Shown one piece after another: positions 43,106 to 53,012 of a stretch of DNA of 64,000 bases. The notes beneath the pieces are model-generated. The model was not told the origin of the DNA. It saw only the letters and a program-made list of their open reading frames with translations, and did not search any database. This DNA is from Natronorubrum thiooxidans (GTDB taxonomy: Archaea; Halobacteriota; Halobacteria; Halobacteriales; Natrialbaceae): positions 242,590 through 306,589 of the forward strand of contig NZ_FTNR01000003.1 of assembly GCF_900156475.1 (NCBI RefSeq), in the 5' to 3' direction. Position 1 is the stretch's first letter; every line of letters starts with the position of its first letter. Both the position numbers and the translations under genes were made by a program.

Positions 43106-43978
43106 ATGGCACTTGTCGAAGTACTGCTCGAACTCGTCTTCGTCGTGGCGACGATGCTCGTGACTGCGACGCTCGTCATCGTCGGCCCACGCAACGTGGC
43201 CGCTGCGTTGCAGGACTTTCGATGGCGGCTCGAGGCGTGCCTGCTACCGGTTGCTGCGCTCGCGGTCGTGCTCTTGATACGGTGGTCGACCGGGGACATC
43301 GTCCAGCGACTCGAGCGGCGCGTGCTTCGGAACAACATCACGCCGTATCTGTTCGAACTCGATCAGGCGCTGTTCGGGACGAACCCTGTCGCCGTCCTGC
43401 AGTCGTTTCAGACCGAGCTCCTGACGTCGTTTTTCGTCTTCGTCTACATCTACGGCTACGCGTTCTTGCTCATCTTTCCGTTTATCGCGTACTTCGCACT
43501 CGAGGAGATGGACGAGCTGTCGACGCTCGTGGTCGCGTTTACCGCAAACTACGCGATCGGGCTGCTCTGTTACACGCTGTTTATCGCGTTCGGGCCGCGA
43601 AACGTCGATCCACTGCTGTTCGAGGGGCTGTTGTACGATGCGTTCCCCCAGTCTCGGACACTCACGAACACGATCAATCAGAACACGAACGTTTTCCCCT
43701 CGCTGCATACCTCCCTGTCGATGACTGTCTTCTTCCTCGCGTGGGTCACCCGAGAGAAGTACCCGCTGTGGCTTCCCGTCGCCGGATTTCTCGCGATCAG
43801 CGTCAGTCTCTCGACGATGTATCTGGGCATCCACTGGTTTTCCGATGTCGTCGCGGGCACGGCTCTCGCGCTCGTCAGCGTCTACATCGGGGTCAACTAC
43901 ACGATCGAGGGACTCGTCGCCGCCAGTCGTCGATTTTTCCAGACGCAACTCGAGCGGCACAACGCCGACCGGGAGTAG
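43106..43978 (+). CDS. PAP2-superfamily membrane phosphatase
   Basis: 290 residues with six TM helices. The acid-phosphatase/PAP2 motifs are NVFPSLHTSLSM (the PSxH motif) and YLGIHWFSDVVAG (the H-x3-D motif), as in the PAP2_3/Aur1-like group. It likely hydrolyses a lipid phosphate or pyrophosphate at the membrane surface, such as phosphatidic acid or a polyprenyl carrier. Start ATG 43106. Confidence 0.88.
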   Translation: MALVEVLLELVFVVATMLVTATLVIVGPRNVAAALQDFRWRLEACLLPVAALAVVLLIRWSTGDIVQRLERRVLRNNITPYLFELDQALFGTNPVAVLQSFQTELLTSFFVFVYIYGYAFLLIFPFIAYFALEEMDELSTLVVAFTANYAIGLLCYTLFIAFGPRNVDPLLFEGLLYDAFPQSRTLTNTINQNTNVFPSLHTSLSMTVFFLAWVTREKYPLWLPVAGFLAISVSLSTMYLGIHWFSDVVAGTALALVSVYIGVNYTIEGLVAASRRFFQTQLERHNADRE

Positions 43979-44119
43979 TGACGCGTTACTCTCGACCGGA
44001 GACCATCCACTTGAGTCCGTGTCCCGGTGCCGTCCGTGTCGAGGCCGGAAGAGTGACTCACTCCACTGACGCCTCGCCGCTACCCCGATGTTTTCGGTCG
44101 TCGGCCCGTCAGTTCGGGT

Positions 44120-45523
44120 ATGAACCTCTACTGGCATCGCCGTGACCTCCGTGGCACTGACAACCGGGGGCTCGCTCGTGCCGTTTCGGTATCGGAGGGG
44201 CCGGTCGCCCCTGTCTTCGTCTTCGATCCCACCGTCCTCGAGCACGCCGCACCCGTCCGGGTCGCCTGTCTGCTCGAGGCCCTCGAGGGCCTGCGGGCAT
44301 GGTATCGCGAGCGCGGGAGCGACCTGCTCGTCGTCCGTGGTGAGGCAAGCGACGCGATCCCCCGACTTGCTGCCGAGTACGAGGCAGACGCCGTCGTCTG
44401 GGCGGACGACTACAGCGGCCTCGCACGCGAGCGCGACCGGGCTGTGACAGCGGCACTCGAGGACGACGGTGTTGCCTGCGAGTCAGTCCACGACTCGATT
44501 CACCACGAGCCGGGGTCGATCACGCCCAACGAGGGCGCACATTACTCCGTGTTCTCGTACTTCTGGAAGAAGTGGCGCGACCGCGAGAAACGGGAGCCGC
44601 TCGAGCCCCCGGCCGCGGATGCGCTTGCGGACGTCGCCGGTGACCCGCTGCCGTCGCGCTCGGAGCTGGGGTTCGACAAGCCGACCGCGACGCCCCAGTC
44701 GGTGACACAAGCGGCCGCCCGCGAGCGCACCACCGAGTTCTGTTCGGGACCGATCTACCGGTACGCCGATAACCGCGACAAGCCGGCTGTCGACGGCACG
44801 TCACGCCTGTCGGTCCACCTCAAGTGGGGGACGATCGGGATCCGCAAGGTGTACGCAGCGACCCAGCGGGCAGCCGAACGGGCGACGACGGACGACGATC
44901 GAGAGAGCGTCGCGGCCTTCCAGCGCCAACTCGCCTGGCGAGAGTTCTACGCCCACGTCCTCGCGTTCAACCCCGAGACGGTCACCGAGAACTTCAGCGG
45001 ATACGAACACCCCATTCCGTGGCGAAACGACCCTGACGAACTCGCAGCCTGGAAAGCCGGCGAGACAGGATACCCGATCGTCGACGCGGGGATGCGCCAG
45101 CTTCAGGCCGAGGGGTGGATTCACAACCGCGTTCGGATGCTCGTCGCTTCGTTCCTGACGAAGGACCTCTTGATCGACTGGCGGGAGGGGTACGACTGGT
45201 TCCGCCGGAATCTGGCCGACCACGAGACGGCGAACGACGTCGGCGGCTGGCAGTGGGCCGGCTCGACCGGGACCGACGCCCAGCCGTATTTCCGGGTGTT
45301 CAACCCGATGAAGCAGGGTCGCGAGTACGACCCGGACGCCGACTACATCCGCGAATATATCCCCGAACTCGAGGGTGTTCCGGCCGACGCGATTCACGAC
45401 TGGCACGACCTCGACCCGGATCGACGAGCGCAGCTTGCGCCGTCGTATCCGGCCCCAATCGTCGACCACGGAGAGCGTCGAGAGGGTGCGATTGCGGCGT
45501 TCGAACAGGCCCGCGGGGAGTGA
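44120..45523 (+). CDS. phr2: Deoxyribodipyrimidine photolyase
   Basis: 467 residues. The N-terminal alpha/beta antenna domain starts MNLYWHRRDLRGTDNRGLA, and the FAD domain contains WREFYAHVLAF, WKAGETGYPIVDAGMRQLQAEGWIHNRVRMLVASFLTKDLLIDWREG, and GGWQWAGSTGTDAQPYFRVFNP. The Trp residues of the electron-transfer chain and the Asn/Glu lesion-binding site fit a CPD photolyase, which repairs UV-induced cyclobutane dimers with light. Surface-dwelling haloarchaea rely on it. Confidence 0.95.
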   Translation: MNLYWHRRDLRGTDNRGLARAVSVSEGPVAPVFVFDPTVLEHAAPVRVACLLEALEGLRAWYRERGSDLLVVRGEASDAIPRLAAEYEADAVVWADDYSGLARERDRAVTAALEDDGVACESVHDSIHHEPGSITPNEGAHYSVFSYFWKKWRDREKREPLEPPAADALADVAGDPLPSRSELGFDKPTATPQSVTQAAARERTTEFCSGPIYRYADNRDKPAVDGTSRLSVHLKWGTIGIRKVYAATQRAAERATTDDDRESVAAFQRQLAWREFYAHVLAFNPETVTENFSGYEHPIPWRNDPDELAAWKAGETGYPIVDAGMRQLQAEGWIHNRVRMLVASFLTKDLLIDWREGYDWFRRNLADHETANDVGGWQWAGSTGTDAQPYFRVFNPMKQGREYDPDADYIREYIPELEGVPADAIHDWHDLDPDRRAQLAPSYPAPIVDHGERREGAIAAFEQARGE

Positions 45524-45583
45524 ATCGGCCGGCCGGACCAGTGCGGATTTGGACGACGCCGTCGGTCGAACCACTGTCCGCCG

Positions 45584-46552
45584 TCACTCGGCCCAGTAGG
45601 CCGCACCCGGCTTCGTCTCGAAGATCGCCCGCTCGAGCACGTCGACGGCTTTCTCCAACCCTTCTCGCGAACTCGTCAGCGAGTCCTCGTGTTCGATGCT
45701 CAGGGCTCCGTCGTAGCCGACTATCCGCAGGGTCGAGACGATGTCCTTCCAGTGGGATTCGCCGTGGCCGTAGCCTACGGAGCGAAAGAGCCACGACCGG
45801 TTCGGCTCGTCGTCGTAGGCCGTGGTATCGAGGACGCCCTTCTCACGCGCCTGTGACTCGTATATTTTGGTGTCTTTGGCGTGGAAATGGTGGATCGCGT
45901 CGCGCTCGCCGAGAAACCGGATCGCGTCGGTGATCGTGATCCCCTGCCAGTACAGATGCGAGGGATCGAAATTCGCGCCGATGCGATTTCCCGTCTCCTC
46001 GCGCAGCCGCGCCATTCCGTGGGGTTCGTAGACGAGCATGTTCGGATGCATTTCGATGGCGATATCGACGTCGTGGTCGTCGGCGTACGACTCGAGGTCG
46101 GCCCAGTAATCGACGGCTTGGTCCCACTGGTAGTCGAGTGCATCGGCGTGTTCCGGCGGCCACGGCGCGGTGATCCAGTTCGGTACCTCGTCGTTCGGAC
46201 TCCCCGCGGGGAGTCCCGAGAAGCAGGTGACGACACCGACCTCGAGTTGACTCGCGAGCTGGATCGCCTCGCGGAGTTCCGTATCCGCCGTCTCGGCCCG
46301 CTCGTCGTCCGGATGGAGCGGATTGTTGTGAGTCGCCAACGCGCTGATCCGCATCTCGTACTCCTTGAGCAAATTCTTGACGTCCTGCTGGGCGCTGTCA
46401 TTGTCGAGGTGGTCCGCCCGCGGCAGGTGGGCCTGCCCGGGGTGGCCGCCGACGCCTGGCTCGATTGCGTCGACACCGAGGTCGGACAGATACGACAGGA
46501 CGCCCTCGAGCGATTCGTCCGCCAGTGGTGGGGTGTGAACGCCGAGATCCAT
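45584..46552 (-). CDS. Sugar phosphate isomerase/epimerase (AP endonuclease 2-type TIM barrel)
   Basis: 322 residues from ATG 46552 (MDLGVHTPPLADESLEGVLSYLSDLGVDAIEPGVGG). The xylose isomerase-like TIM barrel has metal ligands recognisable as Glu in VDIAIEMHPNMLVYEP, Asp and His in ANFDPSHLYWQG, His in HHFHAKDTKI, and Glu in ALSIEHEDSL. It is the last gene of the TrmB-linked sugar cluster. Family members isomerise or epimerise sugars, and the FHAKD segment is typical of those acting on oxidised (keto) sugars next to Gfo/Idh/MocA enzymes. Confidence 0.85.
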   Translation of the reverse strand: MDLGVHTPPLADESLEGVLSYLSDLGVDAIEPGVGGHPGQAHLPRADHLDNDSAQQDVKNLLKEYEMRISALATHNNPLHPDDERAETADTELREAIQLASQLEVGVVTCFSGLPAGSPNDEVPNWITAPWPPEHADALDYQWDQAVDYWADLESYADDHDVDIAIEMHPNMLVYEPHGMARLREETGNRIGANFDPSHLYWQGITITDAIRFLGERDAIHHFHAKDTKIYESQAREKGVLDTTAYDDEPNRSWLFRSVGYGHGESHWKDIVSTLRIVGYDGALSIEHEDSLTSSREGLEKAVDVLERAIFETKPGAAYWAE

Positions 46553-46678
46553 ACAGTGGACGAACGACGACGGATAAAATAAAACGAGGGCCGGCACACG
46601 GACGGAGAGTCGTCGGTGATCGGTTCCCGGAACAGTGAGCGCTCGTTTACGGGCGGTCGAGGCGCCCCCCCAGACACT

Positions 46679-46987
46679 TCACGAGTGGAGTCGTCGTGCG
46701 GTCCGGGTCGTCGTCGACCGTGGCAGCGCCCGTACGAGCGTTGCGTCCGGGATGTATGCGTCACGGTCGGTCGGCGACTTGCTCGCGACGAGCTTCCAGA
46801 AGCCGGGAGTGTGAAACGTGAACTCACATCGCCCCCGTTCGTCGGTTCGTGTGCGTTTCGAGCCAGCCTCGACGGTGGCTCCCTCGACCGGGCGATTTCT
46901 GGTGTCCCGAACGCGAACGACGAATGGACGCCCCACGAGAACTTCGTGACGGCTGCACTCGAGGACAAGCGACCGTTTCACTCTCAT
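46679..46987 (-). CDS. Small protein with carboxypeptidase-regulatory-like (Ig) domain
   Basis: 102 residues from ATG 46987 (earlier starts at 47002 or a GTG at 47032 are possible). The segment LVGRPFVVRVRDTRNRPVEGATVEAGSKRTRTDERGRCEFTFHTPGFWKLVASK is a complete transthyretin/CarboxypepD_reg-like sandwich. No signal peptide is seen. It sits inside the sugar cluster between the oxidoreductase and isomerase genes. Function unknown. Confidence 0.6.
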   Translation of the reverse strand: MRVKRSLVLECSRHEVLVGRPFVVRVRDTRNRPVEGATVEAGSKRTRTDERGRCEFTFHTPGFWKLVASKSPTDRDAYIPDATLVRALPRSTTTRTARRLHS

Positions 46988-47049
46988 GTGTTGGGATACC
47001 ATGTCTGGGCTGAAAACCGATTCCTTGCACACGTCATGCCAATGCTTCG

Positions 47050-48117
47050 CTACTCGTCGACGGTGATCGTGTGACCGTCCTCGCTCGAGCGATAGACCGC
47101 GTCGATAACCCGCTGGACGGTGAGCGCCTGCTGGACACTGCTATCGTCGACGTCGCCACGGTTGATCCGGTCGAAAAACGCCTGCTGTTCGTCCGCATGG
47201 GTATCGTTCTGGCGTGTCTCGATAGCGGTATCCTCGAGATGGTCCGGGCCGAGACTGCTGGCCGAGTGGACGGTGAGATCGCCCTCGAGTAAATCAAAGC
47301 GGGCGGCTGATTTCGTGCCCTGGATGACGAACTCGTGGGTCGCCGGCCGGTTGGTCGCCCACGCGACCTCGAGCGAGATCGTCCGATCGTCGGTGCAGCG
47401 GACGAACGCGCTGGCGGAGTCGTCGACGTCGAAACCCGACGGACCGGCGTCTTCACCCCACATCTCGAGATACGCGTACTCCTCGCTCGAGCCGAAGTCC
47501 CCGCGTGTCACGCCGGTGACCTCGGTGACGGCAGGGTATCCGAGCAAGAAGAGCGCGAGATCGATCGCATGCACCCCGAGGTCGATCAATGCGCCGCCGC
47601 CGGCGATCTGTCGCCGGGTGAACCACGAGCCACGGCCCGGAATCCCTCGTCGACGGACGTAGTTGGCTTCAACGTGGGTCACCTCGCCAAGCTCGCCACG
47701 TTCGATCCGGTTGCGGACGATCCGGACCGTGTTTGCGAACCGATTGTTGAAGCCAACCATGCTGTGGCCGTCCGACTCGGCGGCTGCGCTGGCGATCCGT
47801 GTCGCGCTCTCGAGTGAGTGGGCCAGTGGCTTCTCCAAGAGGACGTGCAGGTCGCGTTCGAAGGCGTCGACGGCGTACTGTTCGTGATACTTGTTCGGCG
47901 TGGTGATGATGATGGCGTCGACGCTATCGTACAGTTCGTGGTGGTCCTCGTAGACATCGACATCGTATCGACGGGCGAATCGCGACCGTGCTTCGGTGGC
48001 GACGTCCATCCCCCCGACGAGTGGGACGCCGAGTTCGACGAGGCGCTCTGCGTGATACTGGCCGATGTTTCCCAGGCCGACGATCCCTGTTTTGATGTCG
48101 GTTCGATCCGGTGTCAT
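47050..48117 (-). CDS. Gfo/Idh/MocA family NAD(P)-dependent oxidoreductase
   Basis: 355 residues from ATG 48117. The Rossmann domain opens TGIVGLGNIGQYHAERL, EKP is in HVLLEKPLAHSLESATR, and the substrate domain has GALIDLGVHAIDLALFLLGYP with the conserved D-x3-H-x3-D. Members oxidise sugars or their phosphates at C1-C3. Placed after the sugar transporter genes and before an isomerase, it probably performs the first oxidation of the imported sugar. The substrate cannot be read from sequence. Confidence 0.88.
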   Translation of the reverse strand: MTPDRTDIKTGIVGLGNIGQYHAERLVELGVPLVGGMDVATEARSRFARRYDVDVYEDHHELYDSVDAIIITTPNKYHEQYAVDAFERDLHVLLEKPLAHSLESATRIASAAAESDGHSMVGFNNRFANTVRIVRNRIERGELGEVTHVEANYVRRRGIPGRGSWFTRRQIAGGGALIDLGVHAIDLALFLLGYPAVTEVTGVTRGDFGSSEEYAYLEMWGEDAGPSGFDVDDSASAFVRCTDDRTISLEVAWATNRPATHEFVIQGTKSAARFDLLEGDLTVHSASSLGPDHLEDTAIETRQNDTHADEQQAFFDRINRGDVDDSSVQQALTVQRVIDAVYRSSEDGHTITVDE

Positions 48118-48275
48118 TGGAATACTGTCATATCGGAGTGTCCGTTTTCGCACTGATACAGCGAATACAGCTATATCAAACTACGTCATGGGTGGTCTTT
48201 TGTCCGTTGCCAAACGCCCGGTGGTCGACGCTGTCTGCCCACCGAGACACCGTTTTCGAGCCACCAGTTGTCCGG

Positions 48276-49463
48276 TCAGCTATCTGCCTCCGTGGGTGTC
48301 GTCCCTGGTTCTCGTTCCGAGAGATCGGTAATGCCGTGGACCAGTGCATCGCCGGTCGCCGTCTCGAAGAGATGGATCTTCGAGCGGTCGAGGATGATCT
48401 CGATTTCCTCGTTCGCTTCGATAGCGGTATCAGGGGTGACACTCATCAGCAACTGGTTCGGTGACGTCGCCGGATCTTGCTTCATCGAACCGTCGACGCT
48501 CTCGGAGAGCAGGATGTAAATGAACACTTCATCACCCATCGGCTCGAGAACGTCGGTCTGGGCGCGGATCGGAGCCGTCGACGAGCCGACCGTCTCCTCG
48601 AACCGCGACAGATGGACGTCCTCGGGCCTGACACCCATCGTCACGTCGTCACCGACCGTGACGCCCGGAACCCGGGTTGAATCGAGATCAACGGTGAAGT
48701 TGTTCGTCTCGAGGCCGTCCTCGATGAGAGTCCCTTCGACGAAGTTCATCGATGGGGAGCCGATAAAGCCCGCGACGAACAGGTTCGTCGGTTCATTATA
48801 ACAGACCAGCGGCGGGGCGATCTGCTGGAGTTTACCATTATTCAAGACGGCGATTCGGTTGGACATCGTCATCGCCTCGGCCTGGTCGTGGGTGACGTAG
48901 ACGACCGTCGCGTCCAGCTCCCGGTGGAGCCGCTGGAGTTCCGTTCGCATGTGGACCCGAAGCTTCGCGTCTAAGTTCGCGAGCGGTTCGTCCATCAAGA
49001 ACACGTCCGGGTTGCGAACGATCGCGCGGGCGATACCGACCCGCTGTTGCTGGCCGCCGGACATCTCCGCTGGCATCCGGTCTAACATTCCTTCGAGCTG
49101 GACGATATCGGCCGCCTGCTCGACGCGACGCCGGACCTCCTCGTCGTCGTACTTTCGCAGTCGGAGCCCGAAGGAGATGTTCTCGTAGACGTCCATGTGC
49201 GGGAACAGCGCGATGTTCTGGAAGACCATCGCGACACCCCGATCCTTCGGAGCGAGGCCGGTGACGTCGTCGTCGCCGATGTACACCCGCCCTTCCGTGG
49301 GCTGGGTCAGCCCCGCGACCGTCTCCATCGTCGTCGACTTCCCACAGCCGGAGGGGCCGACGAAGGTGACGAACTCACCGTCTTCGACCTCGAGGCTGAT
49401 ATCGTCGACTGCCGTTTCTTCTCCGTACCGTTTCGTGATGTTCTCGAGTCGTACTCGTGCCAT
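48276..49463 (-). CDS. Carbohydrate ABC transporter ATPase (UgpC/MalK type)
   Basis: 395 residues. ABC domain: Walker A GPSGCGKST, Q loop MVFQNIALFPHMDVYENI, signature MSGGQQQRV, Walker B VFLMDEPLANLDA, switch His YVTHDQAEAM. The C-terminal OB-fold regulatory domain (NFVEGTLIEDGLE..., MGVRPEDVHLSRFEE, MGDEVFIYILLS) is typical of CUT1 transporters and often serves several importers. It lies 9 bases after the MalG-like permease. Confidence 0.93.
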   Translation of the reverse strand: MARVRLENITKRYGEETAVDDISLEVEDGEFVTFVGPSGCGKSTTMETVAGLTQPTEGRVYIGDDDVTGLAPKDRGVAMVFQNIALFPHMDVYENISFGLRLRKYDDEEVRRRVEQAADIVQLEGMLDRMPAEMSGGQQQRVGIARAIVRNPDVFLMDEPLANLDAKLRVHMRTELQRLHRELDATVVYVTHDQAEAMTMSNRIAVLNNGKLQQIAPPLVCYNEPTNLFVAGFIGSPSMNFVEGTLIEDGLETNNFTVDLDSTRVPGVTVGDDVTMGVRPEDVHLSRFEETVGSSTAPIRAQTDVLEPMGDEVFIYILLSESVDGSMKQDPATSPNQLLMSVTPDTAIEANEEIEIILDRSKIHLFETATGDALVHGITDLSEREPGTTPTEADS

Positions 49464-49472
49464 TGTCTTGTC

Positions 49473-50516
49473 TTACTCCTTGAGTGCGCCTGCAGTCAGT
49501 CCGCTCACGATCTTTTCCTGTGCGATCACTACGAGAATCGCGACGGGGATCACCCCGAGGATGCTCGCAGCAGCCATGAGGTTGTACAACACCTGATACT
49601 GCCCCTGATAGGCAAGGATGCCGTCGAGAATCGGCGCCCAGTTCTGGGGCTGGCCGTCGGTCATCAGGAACGAGAAGAAGAACTCGTTGTAGACGGCGAT
49701 GAACGTCAACACGCCCGCAGTCGCGACACCGGGTGCCGACAGCGGGATGATGACTCTGAAGAGCGCGCCCAGCCGGGTCGTCCCCTCGACGCGGGCCGCG
49801 TCCTCTAACCCGTCCGGGATCTGCGAGTAGAACGTCGTGAGGATGAAGATCGCCAGCGGCATGAAGATCGCCGACAGCGGGGTCACGATGGCGAATGGCG
49901 TGTTGTAGAGGGTACCGTCGCCGGTGATCGGCTCGAGAATCGCGAACGACGTGTTGAAGAGGTCGTTTAGCGGGATGAAGAAGGCCGCTGGTGGGAAAAA
50001 CGAGATCACCAGCACCAGTAGCATCAACGGCGTCCGGCCGGGGAACTCGAGACGGCCGAAGGCATACCCCGCGAGGCTGGCGATGACGAGGACGACGACC
50101 GTCGATGCAAGCGCGATCACGAAGCTATTGAACATGTAGATGTGGAAGGGGATGACCTCGAAGACCTCGACGAATGCGCCCGGATTGAAGCCGTTGGGTG
50201 TAAAGACGATGTCCTGCAGTTGCCCTTCCGGCGTCAGCGCGACCATGAGCAGCCAGTAGAACGGGAATAGTGTGGTAAACAGGAAGAAGATCGCCGCGAC
50301 GTAGAACATCGCCCGGTAGACCCGTTCGGGATGGGAGATGGAGTCCGCGACCCACTGCTGGAGTGGGCCGCGGTCGAGTTCCGCGTCGCGGTCGTCCTCG
50401 AGGACGGTCCCGCCGTCGGAGCGATGCAGTGTCGGGTCCTGAGTCGGGTCGCGCTCGCTGTTGTCGGTCGACTCGGTCACGGTCGTGGAGTCAGTGTCGT
50501 CTGTTGGATCGGTCAT
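49473..50516 (-). CDS. Carbohydrate ABC permease (MalG/UgpE type)
   Basis: 347 residues with six TM helices after an unusually long acidic Thr/Ser-rich N-terminal extension of about 65 residues (TDPTDDTDSTTVTESTDNSE...). The EAA loop is EDAARVEGTTRLGALFRVIIPLSAPGVATAG. Start overlaps the previous permease stop (TGATG). Confidence 0.92.
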   Translation of the reverse strand: MTDPTDDTDSTTVTESTDNSERDPTQDPTLHRSDGGTVLEDDRDAELDRGPLQQWVADSISHPERVYRAMFYVAAIFFLFTTLFPFYWLLMVALTPEGQLQDIVFTPNGFNPGAFVEVFEVIPFHIYMFNSFVIALASTVVVLVIASLAGYAFGRLEFPGRTPLMLLVLVISFFPPAAFFIPLNDLFNTSFAILEPITGDGTLYNTPFAIVTPLSAIFMPLAIFILTTFYSQIPDGLEDAARVEGTTRLGALFRVIIPLSAPGVATAGVLTFIAVYNEFFFSFLMTDGQPQNWAPILDGILAYQGQYQVLYNLMAAASILGVIPVAILVVIAQEKIVSGLTAGALKE

Positions 50517-51553
50517 CAGTACATCCCTCCTTCGGTATCACGGAAGAGCAGTACGTACACGCCGATGATCAGGCCGATCACCAACGCCGTCGCGAAGGCC
50601 ACAGCGGCGGCCGTCGCGTAGATGCGCGTCCCGCCGAACATCGCCTCGACGACGAGACAGCTCAGCGACGGCACGGTCGTACAGCCGGCCGTCGACTCGA
50701 TCAGTCCGAAGACCCGCATCGCGTCCATCGTCCGGAACAGCATCGCGACGAGAAGTGCGGGCATGACGAGCGGTAGCGTGATCATCTTGAACCGCTGCCA
50801 CGGTGACGCACCGGCCACGCGTGCGACATCGTACAGGTTCCGGTCGACGCTCTGGAGCCCCGCGAGGATCAGCAAGGCCATAAACGCCGACGACTTCCAG
50901 ATGTCGGCCACCAGAATGATGATGAAGGCATCCCGGCTATTGGCCAGCGGCGTCGCACTGAAGAGCCCCAGACTCTGCATGAGGTCGGAGCCGAACCCGA
51001 CCGTCGGCTGGAACAGCAGGAAGAAGATCATCCCCTGGATGACGATCGGCACCGCCCACGGGAGGATGATCGCCACGCGGACCCAGCGCCGCCCCGTGAA
51101 CTCCTGATCGAGCACGTAGGCTTGCCCGAACCCGATCACCGTCTCGACGACGACGCTGATGACTGCGAACGCGAGCGTGACGAACAGCGCCTGCTGGAAG
51201 AACGGGGTACCGAGCTCGATAAAGGGGAACGACGACGTCAGCCCCACGTCGAGGAACTGCCGGGCGAGCCGTGCGTTCCCGGCGAGGATGTCGATGTAGT
51301 TCTCGATGCCGACGAAGCCACCGAGCGGGTCCAGTCCCCGCGTCTGGTTTGCGCGAAGCGACATGAGGAACGTCCGCACCATCGGATAGAACGCGATCAG
51401 CGTCAGCAGCGCAAAGGCCGGCAACAACAACAGGTACGCGTAGGCCGCCTCGCTCAGGCCTTCCATCCAGTTGATGACTGCATTGCCCGTCCGCTCATGA
51501 TCCGGTCTCCGTTCGGATTCACCGCCGAACAATCCGTCCGTATCAGTTGCCAT
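50516..51553 (-). CDS. Carbohydrate ABC permease (MalF/UgpA type)
   Basis: 345 residues, six TM helices. The EAA loop is YDVARVAGASPWQRFKMITLPLVMPALLVAML. It starts 11 bases before the end of the binding-protein gene. A GGAGGG site just before its stop can serve the next permease. Confidence 0.92.
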   Translation of the reverse strand: MATDTDGLFGGESERRPDHERTGNAVINWMEGLSEAAYAYLLLLPAFALLTLIAFYPMVRTFLMSLRANQTRGLDPLGGFVGIENYIDILAGNARLARQFLDVGLTSSFPFIELGTPFFQQALFVTLAFAVISVVVETVIGFGQAYVLDQEFTGRRWVRVAIILPWAVPIVIQGMIFFLLFQPTVGFGSDLMQSLGLFSATPLANSRDAFIIILVADIWKSSAFMALLILAGLQSVDRNLYDVARVAGASPWQRFKMITLPLVMPALLVAMLFRTMDAMRVFGLIESTAGCTTVPSLSCLVVEAMFGGTRIYATAAAVAFATALVIGLIIGVYVLLFRDTEGGMY

Positions 51554-53012
51554 TTGCTTGTACCTCCGCTTCGCTCTGCTCGAGTTCGCTCGCGAGGTCG
51601 TTCATCGCCGCCTCGGGTGTTTGCTCGCCGCGATAGGCCGCGTTGACCGTCTGATAGATCAGCGCTGACTGTTCCGGCCAGAGGTCGGTCGCCGGCCGCG
51701 GGACCGCGTTTTCGCTTGCCGACTGGACCACGTCGCCATAGCGAGCGACGGGGCCAACGTCGTCCGGATCGGCTTCCGCGACCAAATCGAGGTTCGGCGG
51801 CAGAAATCCGCCGAGTTCGAAGACGGTCAGCATGACCTCCTCGGTGGCGAACGCCTCGAGGACTTGCAGCGCCTCCTCCTGGCGGTTCGAAAACGGGCTC
51901 ACCGCGAGGTTCCAGCCGCCAAGTGCCGCGGTAGTTCCGCCGGTTCCCTCGTACTCGGCTTCCTCCTGGGAGACCGCATACGGCCTCGTCATGACTCCGA
52001 GGTCCTCACCGAAGGCGTCTTCCGTCCCTGTCTCCGCGATTGCGTACGACCAGTTGCGGTTCGAGACGGCTTCGCCGTTCGAGAACGGATTGAGTGACTC
52101 TTGTTCCGTCCACTGGACGATCGCCGCCGGACAGATCTGAGGGTAGCCATCGAGGGTGTTGTCCTCCTCTCCCTCGATGAACGAGCGCATCATCCGGATC
52201 GCGTCGATGGTCGGCTGCTCGTTGACGCTGATCGGTCGCTCCCCGGCGATAAACAGGTTCTCGGTCCCGCCGTAGTACGCCCCGCCCCACGAGGTCATCA
52301 CCTCGTTGAACGTACAGCAGGCCAGTCCCTCGTAGGCGGCCGCCTGCGTCGTGTACCCGTAGTTGAGGTCGGCCTGGTCCCTCGCGTCGCGCACCGCCGC
52401 CGAAAACTCTTCCCAACTCGGTGGATCGCTTCCCCAGCTGCCCGTGTTGTAGCCGGCGTCCTCGATGAGGTCCTGACGGTACAGGGTAAAGCCGAGGTCC
52501 GGAAACAGCGGCAGGGCATGGAGGTCGCCGTTCTGGGGATCACGCGCCGTCTCGAGGATCGCCTCGAGGTAACTATCATTCACGTACTGAATCGTCTCGT
52601 CCGTGAACTGTTCGCTCAGGTTGACAGTCTGGTTCCGAAGGATGAAGGGAACTGTCCAGCCGCTGTCCATCATGTGGATGTCGGGTGGAGAACGTTCCGC
52701 CTCGAGCGCCGACTGAGTGGTCTGCATCCGCGATGCGGAATCGCTCACGACGGTCTGGATCTCGACGCGGATGTCCTGGTCGAGGCCAGCGTCCCAGAGC
52801 GCCTGCTGGATCGACGGCTCGTCGCCGTCGCTGTGCATAATGCCCTCGACGTCCGTTGCAGCAGTCATCACCACGGTTCCCGGGTTGCGGGATCCACCGA
52901 GACAGCCAGCGACAGCGACCGTCCCGGTTGCGGTTGCGACTGACGCGGTCTTCAGGAACGACCGACGTCCGAAGCGAGGACGGTCACGCCGACCGGCGGT
53001 ATCACGTCCCAT
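51543..53012 (-). CDS. Carbohydrate ABC solute-binding lipoprotein
   Basis: 489 residues from ATG 53012. GRRSFLKTASVATATGTVAVAGC is a Tat signal with the lipobox VAGC and Cys37. The body is an SBP_bac_1 fold (HMMDSGWTVPFILRNQ, LPLFPDLGFTLYRQDLIEDAGYNTGSWGSDPPSWEEFSAAV, IVQWTEQESLNPFSNGEA, GGWNLAVSPFSNRQEEALQVLEAFA), as in CUT1 sugar binders. It leads the transporter operon, directly downstream of the TrmB gene. Confidence 0.93.
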   Translation of the reverse strand: MGRDTAGRRDRPRFGRRSFLKTASVATATGTVAVAGCLGGSRNPGTVVMTAATDVEGIMHSDGDEPSIQQALWDAGLDQDIRVEIQTVVSDSASRMQTTQSALEAERSPPDIHMMDSGWTVPFILRNQTVNLSEQFTDETIQYVNDSYLEAILETARDPQNGDLHALPLFPDLGFTLYRQDLIEDAGYNTGSWGSDPPSWEEFSAAVRDARDQADLNYGYTTQAAAYEGLACCTFNEVMTSWGGAYYGGTENLFIAGERPISVNEQPTIDAIRMMRSFIEGEEDNTLDGYPQICPAAIVQWTEQESLNPFSNGEAVSNRNWSYAIAETGTEDAFGEDLGVMTRPYAVSQEEAEYEGTGGTTAALGGWNLAVSPFSNRQEEALQVLEAFATEEVMLTVFELGGFLPPNLDLVAEADPDDVGPVARYGDVVQSASENAVPRPATDLWPEQSALIYQTVNAAYRGEQTPEAAMNDLASELEQSEAEVQANGN